Positions 17,454 through 27,593 of a stretch of 47,094 nucleotides of DNA are shown in pieces. This stretch comes from Streptomyces sabulosicollis (GTDB taxonomy: Bacteria; Actinomycetota; Actinomycetes; Streptomycetales; Streptomycetaceae). The position numbers and the translations under genes are program-made. The notes under the pieces were generated by a model. The model was not told the origin of the DNA, searched no databases, and saw only the letters and a list, made by a program, of their open reading frames with translations. The DNA lies in contig NZ_JAEEAP010000016.1 in assembly GCF_016103465.1 (NCBI RefSeq), forward strand, positions 1-47,094, read 5' to 3'. How positions within the stretch are numbered: position 1 is the first letter of the stretch; every line of letters starts with the position of its first letter.

Positions 17454-18655
17454 CGGGGCAGGTCCTTCCACGGGAGGTCCTTGTCGGTCCGCGGCTCGGG
17501 CGGCAGGCCCAGGACGCGTTCGGCGATGATGTTGAGCAGCACCTCCGAGGTGCCGCCCTCGATGGAGTTGCCCTTGGCGCGCAGATAGCGGTAGCCGGCC
17601 TCGCGCCCGGTGAAGTCCACCAGTTCGGGGCGGCGCAACGTCCAGTCGTCGTAGAGCAGTCCCTCCTCCCCCAGCAGCTCGACCTCCAGCGCGCTGATCT
17701 GCTGGTTCAGGCGGGCGAAGGCGAGCTTCATGGCCGAGCCCTCGGGGCCGGGCTGGCCGACCGCGAGCTGCTGGCGCAGCCGCTCGCCCGCGAGCCGGGC
17801 CGCCTCGGACTCCACCCACAGCCCCAGCAGCCGCTGGTGGAGGTCGTGGGTGCGCAGTTCGGGCCGCTGGCGCCAGGTGTCGGCGACGAGGCCGATCATG
17901 CCGCCCTCGCGGGGGACGCGGCCGCCGCCGATGGCCACCCGCTCGTTCATCAGGGTGGTCTGGGCGACGCGCCAGCCCTCGCCGATCTCGCCGAGCCGCC
18001 GGCTGTCGGGGATCCGCACCCCGGTGAGGAAGACCTCGTTGAACTCCGCCTCGCCGGTGATCTGGCGCAGTGGCCGGACCTCGACCCCAGGGTCGGTCAT
18101 ATCGCAGATGAAGTAGCTGATGCCGCGGTGCTTGGGCTGGTCGGGGTCGGTGCGGGCGATGAGGATGGCCCAGCGGGCGAGATGGGCGCTGGAGGTCCAG
18201 ACCTTCTGTCCGTCGACCACCCAGTCGTCGCCGTCCCGCACCGCCCGGGTGGCCAGGGCCGCGAGGTCGGATCCGGCGCCGGGCTCGCTGAACAGCTGGC
18301 ACCACACCTCCTCGCCGGTCCACAGCGGGCGCAGCAGCCGCTGCCGCTGTTCGTCGGTGCCGAAGCCGAGGATGGTGGGGGCGGCCATGCCGAGGCCGAT
18401 GCCGATGCGGCGGGGGTCGTTGTCGGGCGCGCCCGCGGCCTCCAGCTCGGCGTCGACGACGGCCTGCAGGGAGCGCGGGGCGTCCAGGCCGCCGAGTCCG
18501 GCCGGGTAGTGCACCCAGGCGAGCCCGGCGTCGAAGCGGGCGCGGAGGAAGTCCAGGCGGTCGGTGGTGGCGGGCGGATGGGCGTCCAGGAGTTCGCGGA
18601 CGCGGCGGCGCAGCTCGTCGGCGTCCACGGCGGGGCGGTGCCTGGTGGTGCTCAT
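17450..18655 (-). CDS. Acyl-CoA dehydrogenase subunit (first of pair)
   Basis: The 401-aa product carries QLFSEPGAGSDLAAL, WVVDGQKVWTSSAHLA and the C-terminal GNSIEGGTSEVLLNIIAERVLGLP, the canonical FAD/substrate face of the family. It lacks the QFGRPI and QLHGGIG elements, which are present in the next gene. The pair therefore looks like complementary halves of one heteromeric enzyme. Its ATG overlaps the quinone oxidoreductase stop by four bases, so all three genes form one translationally coupled operon. It should start a beta-oxidation round by alpha,beta-dehydrogenation of an acyl-CoA. Confidence 0.9.
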   Translation of the reverse strand: MSTTRHRPAVDADELRRRVRELLDAHPPATTDRLDFLRARFDAGLAWVHYPAGLGGLDAPRSLQAVVDAELEAAGAPDNDPRRIGIGLGMAAPTILGFGTDEQRQRLLRPLWTGEEVWCQLFSEPGAGSDLAALATRAVRDGDDWVVDGQKVWTSSAHLARWAILIARTDPDQPKHRGISYFICDMTDPGVEVRPLRQITGEAEFNEVFLTGVRIPDSRRLGEIGEGWRVAQTTLMNERVAIGGGRVPREGGMIGLVADTWRQRPELRTHDLHQRLLGLWVESEAARLAGERLRQQLAVGQPGPEGSAMKLAFARLNQQISALEVELLGEEGLLYDDWTLRRPELVDFTGREAGYRYLRAKGNSIEGGTSEVLLNIIAERVLGLPPEPRTDKDLPWKDLPR

Positions 18656-19656
18656 CGGGCCCCTCCGGCGGCCTGCCCGGGGACGACGACCACACGGCCG
18701 GTGGTCACGCCGTCGGCGACGCGCTGCACGGCGGCGGCCGCGTCCGTCAGCGGTACGCGCTCGCTGACCAGCGGTTTGACGGTGCCCTGCGCGGCGAGCT
18801 TGGTCAGCTCCTCGTGGCAGGCGCGGATCGCGGCCGGGTCGTGGGTGTTGTACAGGCCCCAGTGGAGGCCGAGGATGGCGTAGTTCTTGACCAGGGCGTG
18901 GTTGAGGGCGGCCTGGGGCACGACACCGCTGGCGAAGCCGACGACCACGATGCGGCCCTCGAAGGCGACGCATTTGACGGACTTGACGAAGGCGTCGCCG
19001 CCGACCGGGTCGTAGACGACGTCCGCGCCGCGCCCGCCGGTGGCCTCCTTGACGGCCGCCACGATGTCGTCGGCGCGCCGGTCGAGGACGAGGTCGCAGC
19101 CGAGCTCGCGGGCGACCTGCGCCTTGTCGTCGCCGCCGACGACCCCGATCACAGTGGCCCCGGCCGCCTTGCCGAGCTGGACGGCGGCGCTGCCGACCCC
19201 GCCCGCGGCGGCGTGCACCAGGAGCGTCTCGCCGGACTGGATGCGGGCCCTGCGGTGCAGGCCGAACCAGCCGGTCTGGTAGCCGATGTGCAGCGCCGCG
19301 GCCTCGGCGTCGTCCAGCGCGTCGGGCGCGGGCAGCGCGGCCGCCGCCTCCACGGGCACCAGCTCGGCGAAGCCGCCCGCGGGGAGGGTGGGCGTGGCCA
19401 GGACGCGGGAGCCCACCGCGGCCTCGGCGCCCTCACCGGCGGCGACGACCTCGCCGCACACCTCGACGCCGGGGGTGAACGGCAGGGGCGGCCGCACCTG
19501 GTACTGGCCGCGGCACAACAGGGCGTCGGGGAAGTTGACGTTGACGGCCCGGACCCGCAGCAGCAGCTGTCCCGGTCCCGCCTCGGGGTCCGGCACCTCA
19601 TCGAGGCGCATGACCTCACCGGGCTCGCCATTGTCGTGCACTCGCCATGCCTGCAT
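18652..19656 (-). CDS. NADPH:quinone oxidoreductase (zinc-independent MDR family)
   Basis: The 334-aa product begins MQAWRVHDNGEPGEVMRLDEV, typical of quinone-oxidoreductase-type medium-chain reductases. The nucleotide loop is HAAAGGVGSAAVQLGKAAGATVIG, and YDPVGGDAF follows. No structural-zinc cysteine cluster is present, excluding ordinary alcohol dehydrogenases. It heads the operon with two acyl-CoA dehydrogenase subunits, where it may reduce an enone or enoyl-CoA intermediate. Both enoyl reductase and quinone reductase readings fit. A palindromic site lies 55 bases upstream. Confidence 0.88.
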   Translation of the reverse strand: MQAWRVHDNGEPGEVMRLDEVPDPEAGPGQLLLRVRAVNVNFPDALLCRGQYQVRPPLPFTPGVEVCGEVVAAGEGAEAAVGSRVLATPTLPAGGFAELVPVEAAAALPAPDALDDAEAAALHIGYQTGWFGLHRRARIQSGETLLVHAAAGGVGSAAVQLGKAAGATVIGVVGGDDKAQVARELGCDLVLDRRADDIVAAVKEATGGRGADVVYDPVGGDAFVKSVKCVAFEGRIVVVGFASGVVPQAALNHALVKNYAILGLHWGLYNTHDPAAIRACHEELTKLAAQGTVKPLVSERVPLTDAAAAVQRVADGVTTGRVVVVPGQAAGGAR

Positions 19657-19710
19657 CCGGTGGCCTCCACAAACGGATCGTCGGAACGCGGTACCGCGCC
19701 GGGTCGAACA

Positions 19711-19726
19711 TACTAACCAGTCGGTA
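19711..19726. promoter_or_regulatory. TetR-type operator candidate upstream of the acyl-CoA operon
   Basis: TACTAACCAGTCGGTA contains an ACC-N4-GGT core flanked by A/T, resembling operators of TetR repressors that control actinobacterial acyl-CoA dehydrogenase operons. It lies between the divergent quinone oxidoreductase and egtA genes. No tetR gene is in the window. Confidence 0.4.
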
Positions 19727-19898
19727 CGAGGAGCGGAACCGCCACCGCCGTCAGCCATCCTGACCTGCCCACCCGGCGGCGGATGAACTCTTGTGCAACT
19801 CTGGAGGCCCCCTTGAGCCCGGCGCGTCGGCAGTAAAGAGTGGACGGCGAAAAATCGGTTCGTTTTCCCGGCGAGCCGTAGCCGGAACGGGACGGGAG

Positions 19899-21164
19899 AT
19901 GACGACTGTGCCCGACGACAAGGCGATCAGCGAGGCCGAGATGGAGGCCAGGCTGCACGGCATCTGTTTCAAGACCGGGCCGCCGCGCCGCATCGGAGTC
20001 GAGCTCGAATGGTTCATGTACGACCCGCACGACCCCGCACGACCCGTCGAGACGGCCCGGCTCGAAGCCGCGGTCACCGCCCTGCGCGGACTGTCACTGC
20101 GGTCCGCCATCACCTTCGAACCCGGCGGCCAGGTGGAGCTCAGCTCCCTCCCGGCCGACTCCCTCACCGCGTGTGTGGAGTCCGCGGCCGCCGATCTGGT
20201 TCTCGTCCGTACCGCACTCACCGGCCTCGGCCTCGGTCTCGCCGGCCACGGGCACGACCCCTGGCGCCCGCCGAGACGCTTCCTCAGTACGCCCCGGTAC
20301 GAGTGCATGGAGACCTACTTCGACCGCCGGGGGCCGGCCGGGCGCTCCATGATGTGCAGCACCGCTTCCGTGCAGGTCTGCGTGGACGCCGGGCACGAGG
20401 AGCCCGGACCGCTCGGCATGGCGCGGCGCTGGCGGCTCGCCCATCTGCTGGGCGCGGTGCTGACCGCCGCGTTCGCCAACTCGCCGCTGCGCCAGGGCCG
20501 CCCCACGGGCTACCGCTCCACCCGGCAGGCGCTGTGGACGGCGATGGACCCCGGCCGCACCCACGCCCCGGCCGACGGCGGGGATCCCCGCACGGCCTGG
20601 GCCACCTACGTGCTGGACGCGCCCGTGATGGCCATCCGGGACGAGGAGGCGCCCTGGACGGTGCCGTCCGGGGTGACCTTCCGCCAGTGGGCCCGGACGG
20701 GGCTGCCCCGGCCTCCCACCCACGACGACCTCGACTTCCACGTCTCCACCCTCTTTCCCCCCGTCCGCCCGCGCGGCCATCTGGAGCTGCGCATGATCGA
20801 CGCGCAGAGCGGTGAGGACGGATGGGTCGTCCCCCTCGCCGTCACGGTCGCGCTCTTCGACGATCCCCAGGCTGCTGAAACGGTTTACCGGGTGGTGAAA
20901 CCGCTCGCCGAGACGGCGGGCGCGCGCCCCGCACCGGGCAATCCGCTGTGGCGGGCCGCGGCCCGCCACGGTCTGGCCGACCCCGAGCTGCACACCGCCG
21001 CCGTCAGCTGCTTCACCACGGCGCTGGACGCGCTGCCGCGGATCGGCGCCTCCCCCGCCATCACCGCCGCCGTCGCCGCCTTCACCGACCGCTATGTGGT
21101 CCGCGGCCGATGTCCCGCCGACGATCTGCTCGCTCCCCTCACCGGTAAGGAGGGACGGTCATGA
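19899..21164 (+). CDS. egtA: Gamma-glutamylcysteine synthetase of ergothioneine biosynthesis (EgtA)
   Basis: The 421-aa product is a glutamate-cysteine ligase of the actinobacterial EgtA type: GICFKTGPPRRIGVELEWF, TFEPGGQVELSS, and SMMCSTASVQVCVD in the ATP-grasp-like active site. It makes gamma-glutamylcysteine, the sulfur donor for ergothioneine. I chose ATG 19899 over codons further upstream because the preceding residues are unlike the family; GTG 19908 is an alternative. Its stop overlaps egtB by four bases. In-frame neighbours egtB, egtC and egtD confirm the assignment. Confidence 0.95.
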   Translation: MTTVPDDKAISEAEMEARLHGICFKTGPPRRIGVELEWFMYDPHDPARPVETARLEAAVTALRGLSLRSAITFEPGGQVELSSLPADSLTACVESAAADLVLVRTALTGLGLGLAGHGHDPWRPPRRFLSTPRYECMETYFDRRGPAGRSMMCSTASVQVCVDAGHEEPGPLGMARRWRLAHLLGAVLTAAFANSPLRQGRPTGYRSTRQALWTAMDPGRTHAPADGGDPRTAWATYVLDAPVMAIRDEEAPWTVPSGVTFRQWARTGLPRPPTHDDLDFHVSTLFPPVRPRGHLELRMIDAQSGEDGWVVPLAVTVALFDDPQAAETVYRVVKPLAETAGARPAPGNPLWRAAARHGLADPELHTAAVSCFTTALDALPRIGASPAITAAVAAFTDRYVVRGRCPADDLLAPLTGKEGRS

Positions 21165-22489
21165 CCGCCCCCGACTCCGATCGCACCATCGATCCCGAGG
21201 CGCTGCGCCGGCGCGCCGAGAAGGCGCTGCGCACCGCGCGCGACCGCACCCACACCCTGACCACCTGCGTGGACGAGCCCGACCTCACGGCCCAGCACTC
21301 CCCCTTGATGTCCCCGCTGGTGTGGGATCTGGCGCACATCGGCAACCAGGAGGAGCAGTGGCTGCTGCGCGCGGTCGGCGGACGTGACGCGCTGCGCCCC
21401 GAGATCGACTCGATCTACGACGCCTTCGAGCATCCGCGCGCCGAGCGGCCCGCCCTGCCGCTGCTGGCACCCGCCGAGGCCCGCGGCTATGTCCACGAGG
21501 TGCGCGGCCGGGTGCTGGACATCCTGGAGCGGATCGAGCTGCGTGGCGCCCCGCTGGTGGACGCGGGCTTCGCCTTCGGCATGATCGCGCAGCACGAGCA
21601 GCAGCACGACGAGACGATGCTCATCACCCATCAGCTGCGCCGCGGACCCGCCGCGCTCACCGCCCCGCCGCCGCCCGGCCCGGCCGACGGCGCGGCGCTG
21701 CCCGAGGAGGTGCTGGTCCCGGGCGGCCCGTTCACCATGGGCACCTCGACCGAGCCCTGGGCCCTGGACAACGAGCGGCCCGCGCACCACCGGCTGGTCC
21801 CGGCCTTCCACATCGACACCACTCCCGTGACCAACGGCGCGTACCAGCGGTTCATCGCGGACGGCGGCTACACCGAGCGGCGCTGGTGGACGGCCGACGG
21901 CTGGGCGTACGTCCGGGAGCACGGCCTCGCCGCCCCGCTGTTCTGGCGGCGCGAGGGCGGGCAGTGGCTGCGCCGGCGGTTCGGGGTGACGGAGCCGGTG
22001 CCGCCGGAGGAGCCGGTGGTGCATGTGAGCTGGTACGAGGCGGACGCGTACGCCCGCTGGGCGGGGCGGCGGCTGCCGACCGAGGAGGAGTGGGAGAAGG
22101 CCGCCCGCCACGACCCGGAGAGCGGCCGGTCCCGGCGCTATCCGTGGGGCGACGAGGATCCCACGCCCGTCCACGCCAACCTGGGCCAGCGCCATCTGCG
22201 GCCCGCAGCGGCCGGAAGCTATCCGCACGGCGCCTCCCCGCTGGGCGTGCGGCAGCTCATCGGCGACGTGTGGGAGTGGACCTCGAGCGACTTCCTGCCC
22301 TACCCGGGGTTCCGCGCCTTCCCGTACCGCGAGTACTCGGAAGTCTTCTTCGGCCCGTCGTACAAGGTGCTGCGCGGCGGTTCCTTCGCGGTGGACGAGG
22401 TCGCCTGCCGGGGCACCTTCCGCAACTGGGACCTGCCGGTCCGCCGCCAGATCTTCTCGGGCTTCCGCACCGCGCGGGACGCGTCCTGA
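21161..22489 (+). CDS. egtB: Ergothioneine sulfoxide synthase EgtB
   Basis: The 442-aa product joins gamma-glutamylcysteine to trimethylhistidine (hercynine) with O2, giving the sulfoxide. The N-terminal DinB-like domain supplies the three iron ligands, here H59 (LAHIGNQEEQ), H145 and H149 (AQHEQQHDET). The C-terminal formylglycine-generating-type domain carries VPGGPFTMGT, RLPTEEEWEKAAR and GDVWEWTSSDF, ending FRNWDLPVRRQIFSGFRTA. Length and domain order are normal. Overlaps with egtA upstream and egtC downstream (TGATG) show tight translational coupling. Confidence 0.97.
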   Translation: MTAPDSDRTIDPEALRRRAEKALRTARDRTHTLTTCVDEPDLTAQHSPLMSPLVWDLAHIGNQEEQWLLRAVGGRDALRPEIDSIYDAFEHPRAERPALPLLAPAEARGYVHEVRGRVLDILERIELRGAPLVDAGFAFGMIAQHEQQHDETMLITHQLRRGPAALTAPPPPGPADGAALPEEVLVPGGPFTMGTSTEPWALDNERPAHHRLVPAFHIDTTPVTNGAYQRFIADGGYTERRWWTADGWAYVREHGLAAPLFWRREGGQWLRRRFGVTEPVPPEEPVVHVSWYEADAYARWAGRRLPTEEEWEKAARHDPESGRSRRYPWGDEDPTPVHANLGQRHLRPAAAGSYPHGASPLGVRQLIGDVWEWTSSDFLPYPGFRAFPYREYSEVFFGPSYKVLRGGSFAVDEVACRGTFRNWDLPVRRQIFSGFRTARDAS

Positions 22490-23244
22490 TGTGCCGGCAC
22501 CTGGCCTACCTCGGGCCGCGGACCTCCATCGGCGAGGTGGTCGTGGCGCCCGCGAACAGCCTGTTCCGGCAGTCGTGGGCGCCCCGGCGGCAGGCGCACG
22601 GCACGGTCAACGCCGACGGGTTCGGCGTCGGCTGGTACGCGTCGGAGGACCCGGTGCCCGCGCGGTACCGCCGCGCCGGGCCCATCTGGGGCGACCTGTC
22701 GTTCGCCGACCTGGCCCGCGTGGTGCGGACCGGGGCGCTGATGGCCGCCGTACGGGACGCCACCGAGGCGAGCGCGGACGGCGAGGCGGGCGCCTCGCCG
22801 TTCGCCTCCGGCACCTGGCTGTTCAGCCACAACGGGGCGATCCGCGACTGGCCGCACGCGGTCGCGGACCTCGCCGCCGCACTGCCGCCGGTGGATCTGC
22901 TCGGCCTGGAGGCGCGGTGCGACTCGGCGTTCGTCTGGGCGCTGGTGCTGCACCGGCTGCGGCTGGGCCACGCGCCGCCGGAGGCGCTGGCCGAGACCGC
23001 CGAACAGCTCGCCGGCGCGTCCCCCGACTCACGGCTCAATCTGCTGCTCATGGACGGGGAGACCATCGCCGCCACCGCCTGGGGCGACACGCTGTGGTAC
23101 CTGGCCGATCCGGACCGGGGCGTGGTGGTGGCCTCCGAGCCGTACGACCAGGACCCCGGCTGGACCGAGGTCCCGGACCGCACCCTGCTCACCGCCACCC
23201 GCACCGACGTACTGCTCACCGCACTCAAGGAGGCTTCCCGTTGA
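22489..23244 (+). CDS. egtC: Gamma-glutamyl-hercynylcysteine sulfoxide hydrolase EgtC
   Basis: The 251-aa product is a class II glutamine-amidotransferase-type Ntn hydrolase. Cys2 (MCRHLAYLG) becomes the N-terminal nucleophile after Met removal. NADGFGVGWY and FSHNGAIRDW form the typical substrate pocket. It removes the gamma-glutamyl group from the EgtB product. The ATG shares one base with the egtB stop, and the stop overlaps the TTG of egtD. Confidence 0.96.
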   Translation: MCRHLAYLGPRTSIGEVVVAPANSLFRQSWAPRRQAHGTVNADGFGVGWYASEDPVPARYRRAGPIWGDLSFADLARVVRTGALMAAVRDATEASADGEAGASPFASGTWLFSHNGAIRDWPHAVADLAAALPPVDLLGLEARCDSAFVWALVLHRLRLGHAPPEALAETAEQLAGASPDSRLNLLLMDGETIAATAWGDTLWYLADPDRGVVVASEPYDQDPGWTEVPDRTLLTATRTDVLLTALKEASR

Positions 23245-24206
23245 GCCCCTTCACCGTCACCCGCACCCTGCCCGCCGATGCCACCGCGGCCGCGCTGCGC
23301 GCCGATGTGGCCGACGGGCTGACCAGTACCCCCAAACAGCTTCCGCCCAAGTGGTTCTACGACGCCCGGGGAAGCGCGCTCTTCGAAGAGATCACCCGGC
23401 TGCCCGAGTACTACCCGACCCGCGCCGAGCGGGAGATCCTCGTCGCCCGCGCGGCGGAGATCGCCGACACCACCGGGGCCCGCACCCTCGTCGAACTGGG
23501 CTCCGGCTCCTCCGAGAAGACCCGCCACCTGATCCGGGCGCTGCCGGATCTGCGCGTCTACGTCCCCGTCGACGTGAGCGAGAGCGCGCTGGAACTGGCC
23601 GGGGAGGCCCTGCTGGCCGAGCATCCACGGCTGACGGTGCACGCGCTGGTGGCCGACTTCATGAACGGGCTCGCGCTGCCCGACGACACCCCGGGGCCGC
23701 GGCTGCTGGCCTTCCTCGGGGGGACGATCGGCAATCTGCTGCCCGCGGAACGCGCCGCGTTCTTCGCCTCGGTGAGCGAGCTGCTCGCGCCCGGCGACGC
23801 GCTGCTGCTCGGCACCGACCTGGTCAAGGACGAGGCCACGCTGGTTGCCGCCTACGACGACGCCCAGGGCGTCACCGCGGCGTTCAACAAGAACGTGCTG
23901 ACGGTGCTCGACCGTGAACTGGGCGCCGACCTCGACCCCTCCGACTTCGACCACGTGGCGGTGTGGAACGCCGAGGAGGAGTGGATCGAGATGCGGCTGA
24001 GGGCCCGTAAGGAGCTCACCGCGAAGATCCCCGCCATGGATCTGGCGGTCCACTTCGGGGCCGGGGAGGAGGTCCGCACCGAGGTGTCCGCCAAGTTCCG
24101 GGAGGAGAAGGTGCGGGCCGAACTGGCCGCCGCGGGGATGGAGTCGCGGCGCTGGTGGACCGACGCGGAGGGCCGCTTCGCGGTGTCGCTGGCCGTGCGC
24201 CGGTAG
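23241..24206 (+). CDS. egtD: Histidine N-alpha-methyltransferase EgtD
   Basis: The 321-aa product trimethylates histidine to hercynine using SAM, the first committed step. PKWFYDARGSALFEEIT and LPEYYPTRAERE are hallmark EgtD blocks; the SAM loop is LVELGSGSSEKTRHL. The start is TTG 23241, forming a TTGA overlap with egtC and preceded by AAGGAGG. No ATG is near the homologous N-terminus. No egtE-like PLP lyase follows, so the last step must be supplied by a gene elsewhere. Confidence 0.97.
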   Translation: MSPFTVTRTLPADATAAALRADVADGLTSTPKQLPPKWFYDARGSALFEEITRLPEYYPTRAEREILVARAAEIADTTGARTLVELGSGSSEKTRHLIRALPDLRVYVPVDVSESALELAGEALLAEHPRLTVHALVADFMNGLALPDDTPGPRLLAFLGGTIGNLLPAERAAFFASVSELLAPGDALLLGTDLVKDEATLVAAYDDAQGVTAAFNKNVLTVLDRELGADLDPSDFDHVAVWNAEEEWIEMRLRARKELTAKIPAMDLAVHFGAGEEVRTEVSAKFREEKVRAELAAAGMESRRWWTDAEGRFAVSLAVRR

Positions 24207-24227
24207 CTCCTCGACGGATCGCGGCAC

Positions 24228-24262
24228 GCCGCCGCCCGTGGCCATCGGTCGCGGGCGGCGGC
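24228..24262. terminator. Terminator of the egt operon
   Basis: An 11-bp GC stem (24228-24238 with 24252-24262) with a 13-nt loop is followed by TCTCTT, 21 bases past the egtD stop. Confidence 0.8.
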
Positions 24263-24324
24263 TCTCTTGGTAGCCGGGGCGGGCCCGTCACCCTGCGTTC
24301 CGGTCGAGCCACCGACCGAATTCG

Positions 24325-25730
<1,406 letters not shown>

Positions 25731-25772
25731 CCCTCCGCCCGGGTGGGTGGACGCGCGGGCATGCCGAACGCC

Positions 25773-25809
25773 GGGCTGTCCCCCGTACTCGCACTACGGG
25801 GGACAGCCC
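25773..25809. terminator. Bidirectional terminator between Rpf-like and Ig-repeat genes
   Basis: A perfect 15-bp stem (25773-25787 with 25795-25809), 7-nt loop, followed by TTTA, lies in the convergent gap. Confidence 0.88.
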
Positions 25810-25843
25810 TTTACTTCCGCACGCGTTCACCCGTGGACCAGGG

Positions 25844-27304
25844 TCACACCGGCGGGATGCACGGCCGCAGGGAGGCCGTCGAGGTGACCGTGGTGCCTCC
25901 GACGACCGCGGTCGCCTGGTAGGTGGAGTTGATGATCTGGAACAGGGTGAGGTTCACCGGGAGGGTGGCGGTGCCGGTGGCATCGGTCGTCGCCGTCCCC
26001 ACGGGCACGCCGCCCACGAGGAACTGCACGGGGATGCCCGCGGCCGCCGGCGTCACCACGGCCGTCAGCGTGGTCGGGAAGAGGGTCGGGTTGGCCAGGT
26101 TGATCCGCCAGCAGGCGGGGAGTGCCTGGAGCGGGCCCGACGGCGGCGTCGTCCCGGGCTGCACGACGACGGGGAGGGGGACGGACGCCGTTCCGGTGCA
26201 GTTGCAGGCGCTACCGGCGGGAGTGGCGGTGACGGTGGCTGTGACCGTGGTGGCCCCGGCGGTCGGGAAGGTGACCGTCGCCGAAGCCAGCCCGGCGGCG
26301 TTGGTCGTCCCCGTGCCCAAGGTGCCGCTCGGAGTGGCGAACGACACCGTGGCACCACTGACCGGAACGCCATTGCACAGCACCAACGCCTGAAGAGTCG
26401 TCGGCTGACCCGCCGTGACCACACCCGCCGGAGGCAGAAGCAGCACCGTACAGACCGCCGCCGGCAACACCACCACCGGAAGCGGAACCGACGCCGTCCC
26501 CGTACAGTCACAGCCACTGCCCGCAGGCGTAGCAGTGACCGTAGCGGTCGCCGTCGTGGCACCCGCAGAGGGGAACGTCACCGTCGCCGACGCCAGACCC
26601 GACGCGTTCGTCGTCCCCGTACCCAAACTCCCACTCGGAGTGGCGAACGACACCGTGGCACCACTGACCGGAACGCCATTGCACAGCACCAACGCCTGAA
26701 GAGTCGTCGGCTGACCCGCCGTGACCACACCCGCCGGAGGCAGAAGCAGCACCGTGCACAGGCTCGTGGTCACCGGTGCGAAGGTGCACGCGGGGCAGGT
26801 TCCGGCAGCCGCCACGAAGGAGGCCGTCACCGACTGCCCCGAGGTCAGCAGCACCCCGAGGTCGACCGGGGTCACGACGCCGTTGGTCACCGGCGTCGAC
26901 ACCGTCCCCCCGCCGGGCAGGGTGTACTGGATCGTGCCGTTGATCGAGGTGGTGTCACCGCCGCAGGTGAGGGTGGTGCTGGCCTGTGTGGTCGTGCCCA
27001 CGACGGTCAGCGTGGTCGCCAGGGTCCCGGCGGGTGCGGGAGTGACGGTGATCGGAACGACCTCGGTACCGGTGATGGTGGCGCCGCTGGTGTACACCAC
27101 GGTGACGGTCTGGGGCCCGGATCCCATGGCGGTGAAGGTGACCGGCGGGGTGGTCCCGTCGGCGGCGACGGTCGCCGACTGGGCCTGGCCGTCGTAGGTG
27201 AAGGTGGCGGTGTTTCCGGCGCTGACCCCGGCAGGGGTGGAGGTGACCTGCGCCGTGAACGTGGTACACGCCACGGGTGTGGGGGGAGTGATAGCGACTG
27301 GCAT
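25844..27304 (-). CDS. Ig-like (Big_1-type) repeat protein without signal peptide
   Basis: The 486-aa product consists almost wholly of Ig-like beta domains rich in Thr, Val and Ala. Two central repeats of 102 residues (VCTVLLLPPAGVVTAGQP..., each with GVPVSGATVSFATPSG and GLASATVTFP) are nearly identical and look like invasin-type Big_1 domains. Each contains conserved cysteines, including a CxC pair near its end. The ATG at 27304 is preceded by AAAGGGG at good spacing. The N-terminus MPVAITPPTPVACTTFTAQ has no hydrophobic signal, no Tat motif and no LPXTG anchor at the C-terminus. It could be a scaffold or surface fibre exported by an unusual route. Function unknown. Confidence 0.82.
   Translation of the reverse strand: MPVAITPPTPVACTTFTAQVTSTPAGVSAGNTATFTYDGQAQSATVAADGTTPPVTFTAMGSGPQTVTVVYTSGATITGTEVVPITVTPAPAGTLATTLTVVGTTTQASTTLTCGGDTTSINGTIQYTLPGGGTVSTPVTNGVVTPVDLGVLLTSGQSVTASFVAAAGTCPACTFAPVTTSLCTVLLLPPAGVVTAGQPTTLQALVLCNGVPVSGATVSFATPSGSLGTGTTNASGLASATVTFPSAGATTATATVTATPAGSGCDCTGTASVPLPVVVLPAAVCTVLLLPPAGVVTAGQPTTLQALVLCNGVPVSGATVSFATPSGTLGTGTTNAAGLASATVTFPTAGATTVTATVTATPAGSACNCTGTASVPLPVVVQPGTTPPSGPLQALPACWRINLANPTLFPTTLTAVVTPAAAGIPVQFLVGGVPVGTATTDATGTATLPVNLTLFQIINSTYQATAVVGGTTVTSTASLRPCIPPV
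26328..26449. repeat. 122-bp identical repeat in the Ig-repeat gene (copy 1)
   Basis: Identical to 26634-26755 at an offset of 306 bases (102 codons), marking recent duplication or conversion of one Ig domain. Confidence 0.92.
26634..26755. repeat. 122-bp identical repeat in the Ig-repeat gene (copy 2)
   Basis: Partner of 26328-26449. The shared block covers the end of one repeat strand set (ATVSFATPSG) back through LLLPPAGVVTAG. Confidence 0.92.
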
Positions 27305-27477
27305 GATGCAGCCCCTTTGAGTGAGGGTGGTGAGGCTGCCGCTCGCTGCCGGGGTGCCCGAGGGACTGGAACGGAGAACGCGGAAACGTCTCGGTCCTGA
27401 CCCCGACAGGGAGATGGGCACCCCACAGTCGTCAGGACCAGTACAGCGACCACCCGGATGATTCACCACACCGGGTA

Positions 27478-27496
27478 CCAAAGATCACCCCTTTGG
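27478..27496. promoter_or_regulatory. Inverted repeat upstream of the Ig-repeat gene
   Basis: CCAAAG and CTTTGG arms (6 bp each) flank a 7-base centre in the divergent gap between the Ig-repeat and SGNH hydrolase genes. It is a possible operator; no regulator is assigned. Confidence 0.35.
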
Positions 27497-27593
27497 CCTA
27501 AGGTGTCCGCTGTAAGGCCGGGCAGCTCCGAGGGGTGCGTTTCACCCGCGTGTCCGAGCCCGCGTGTCCGAGGCGGCTGCCAGACTCGCGACC

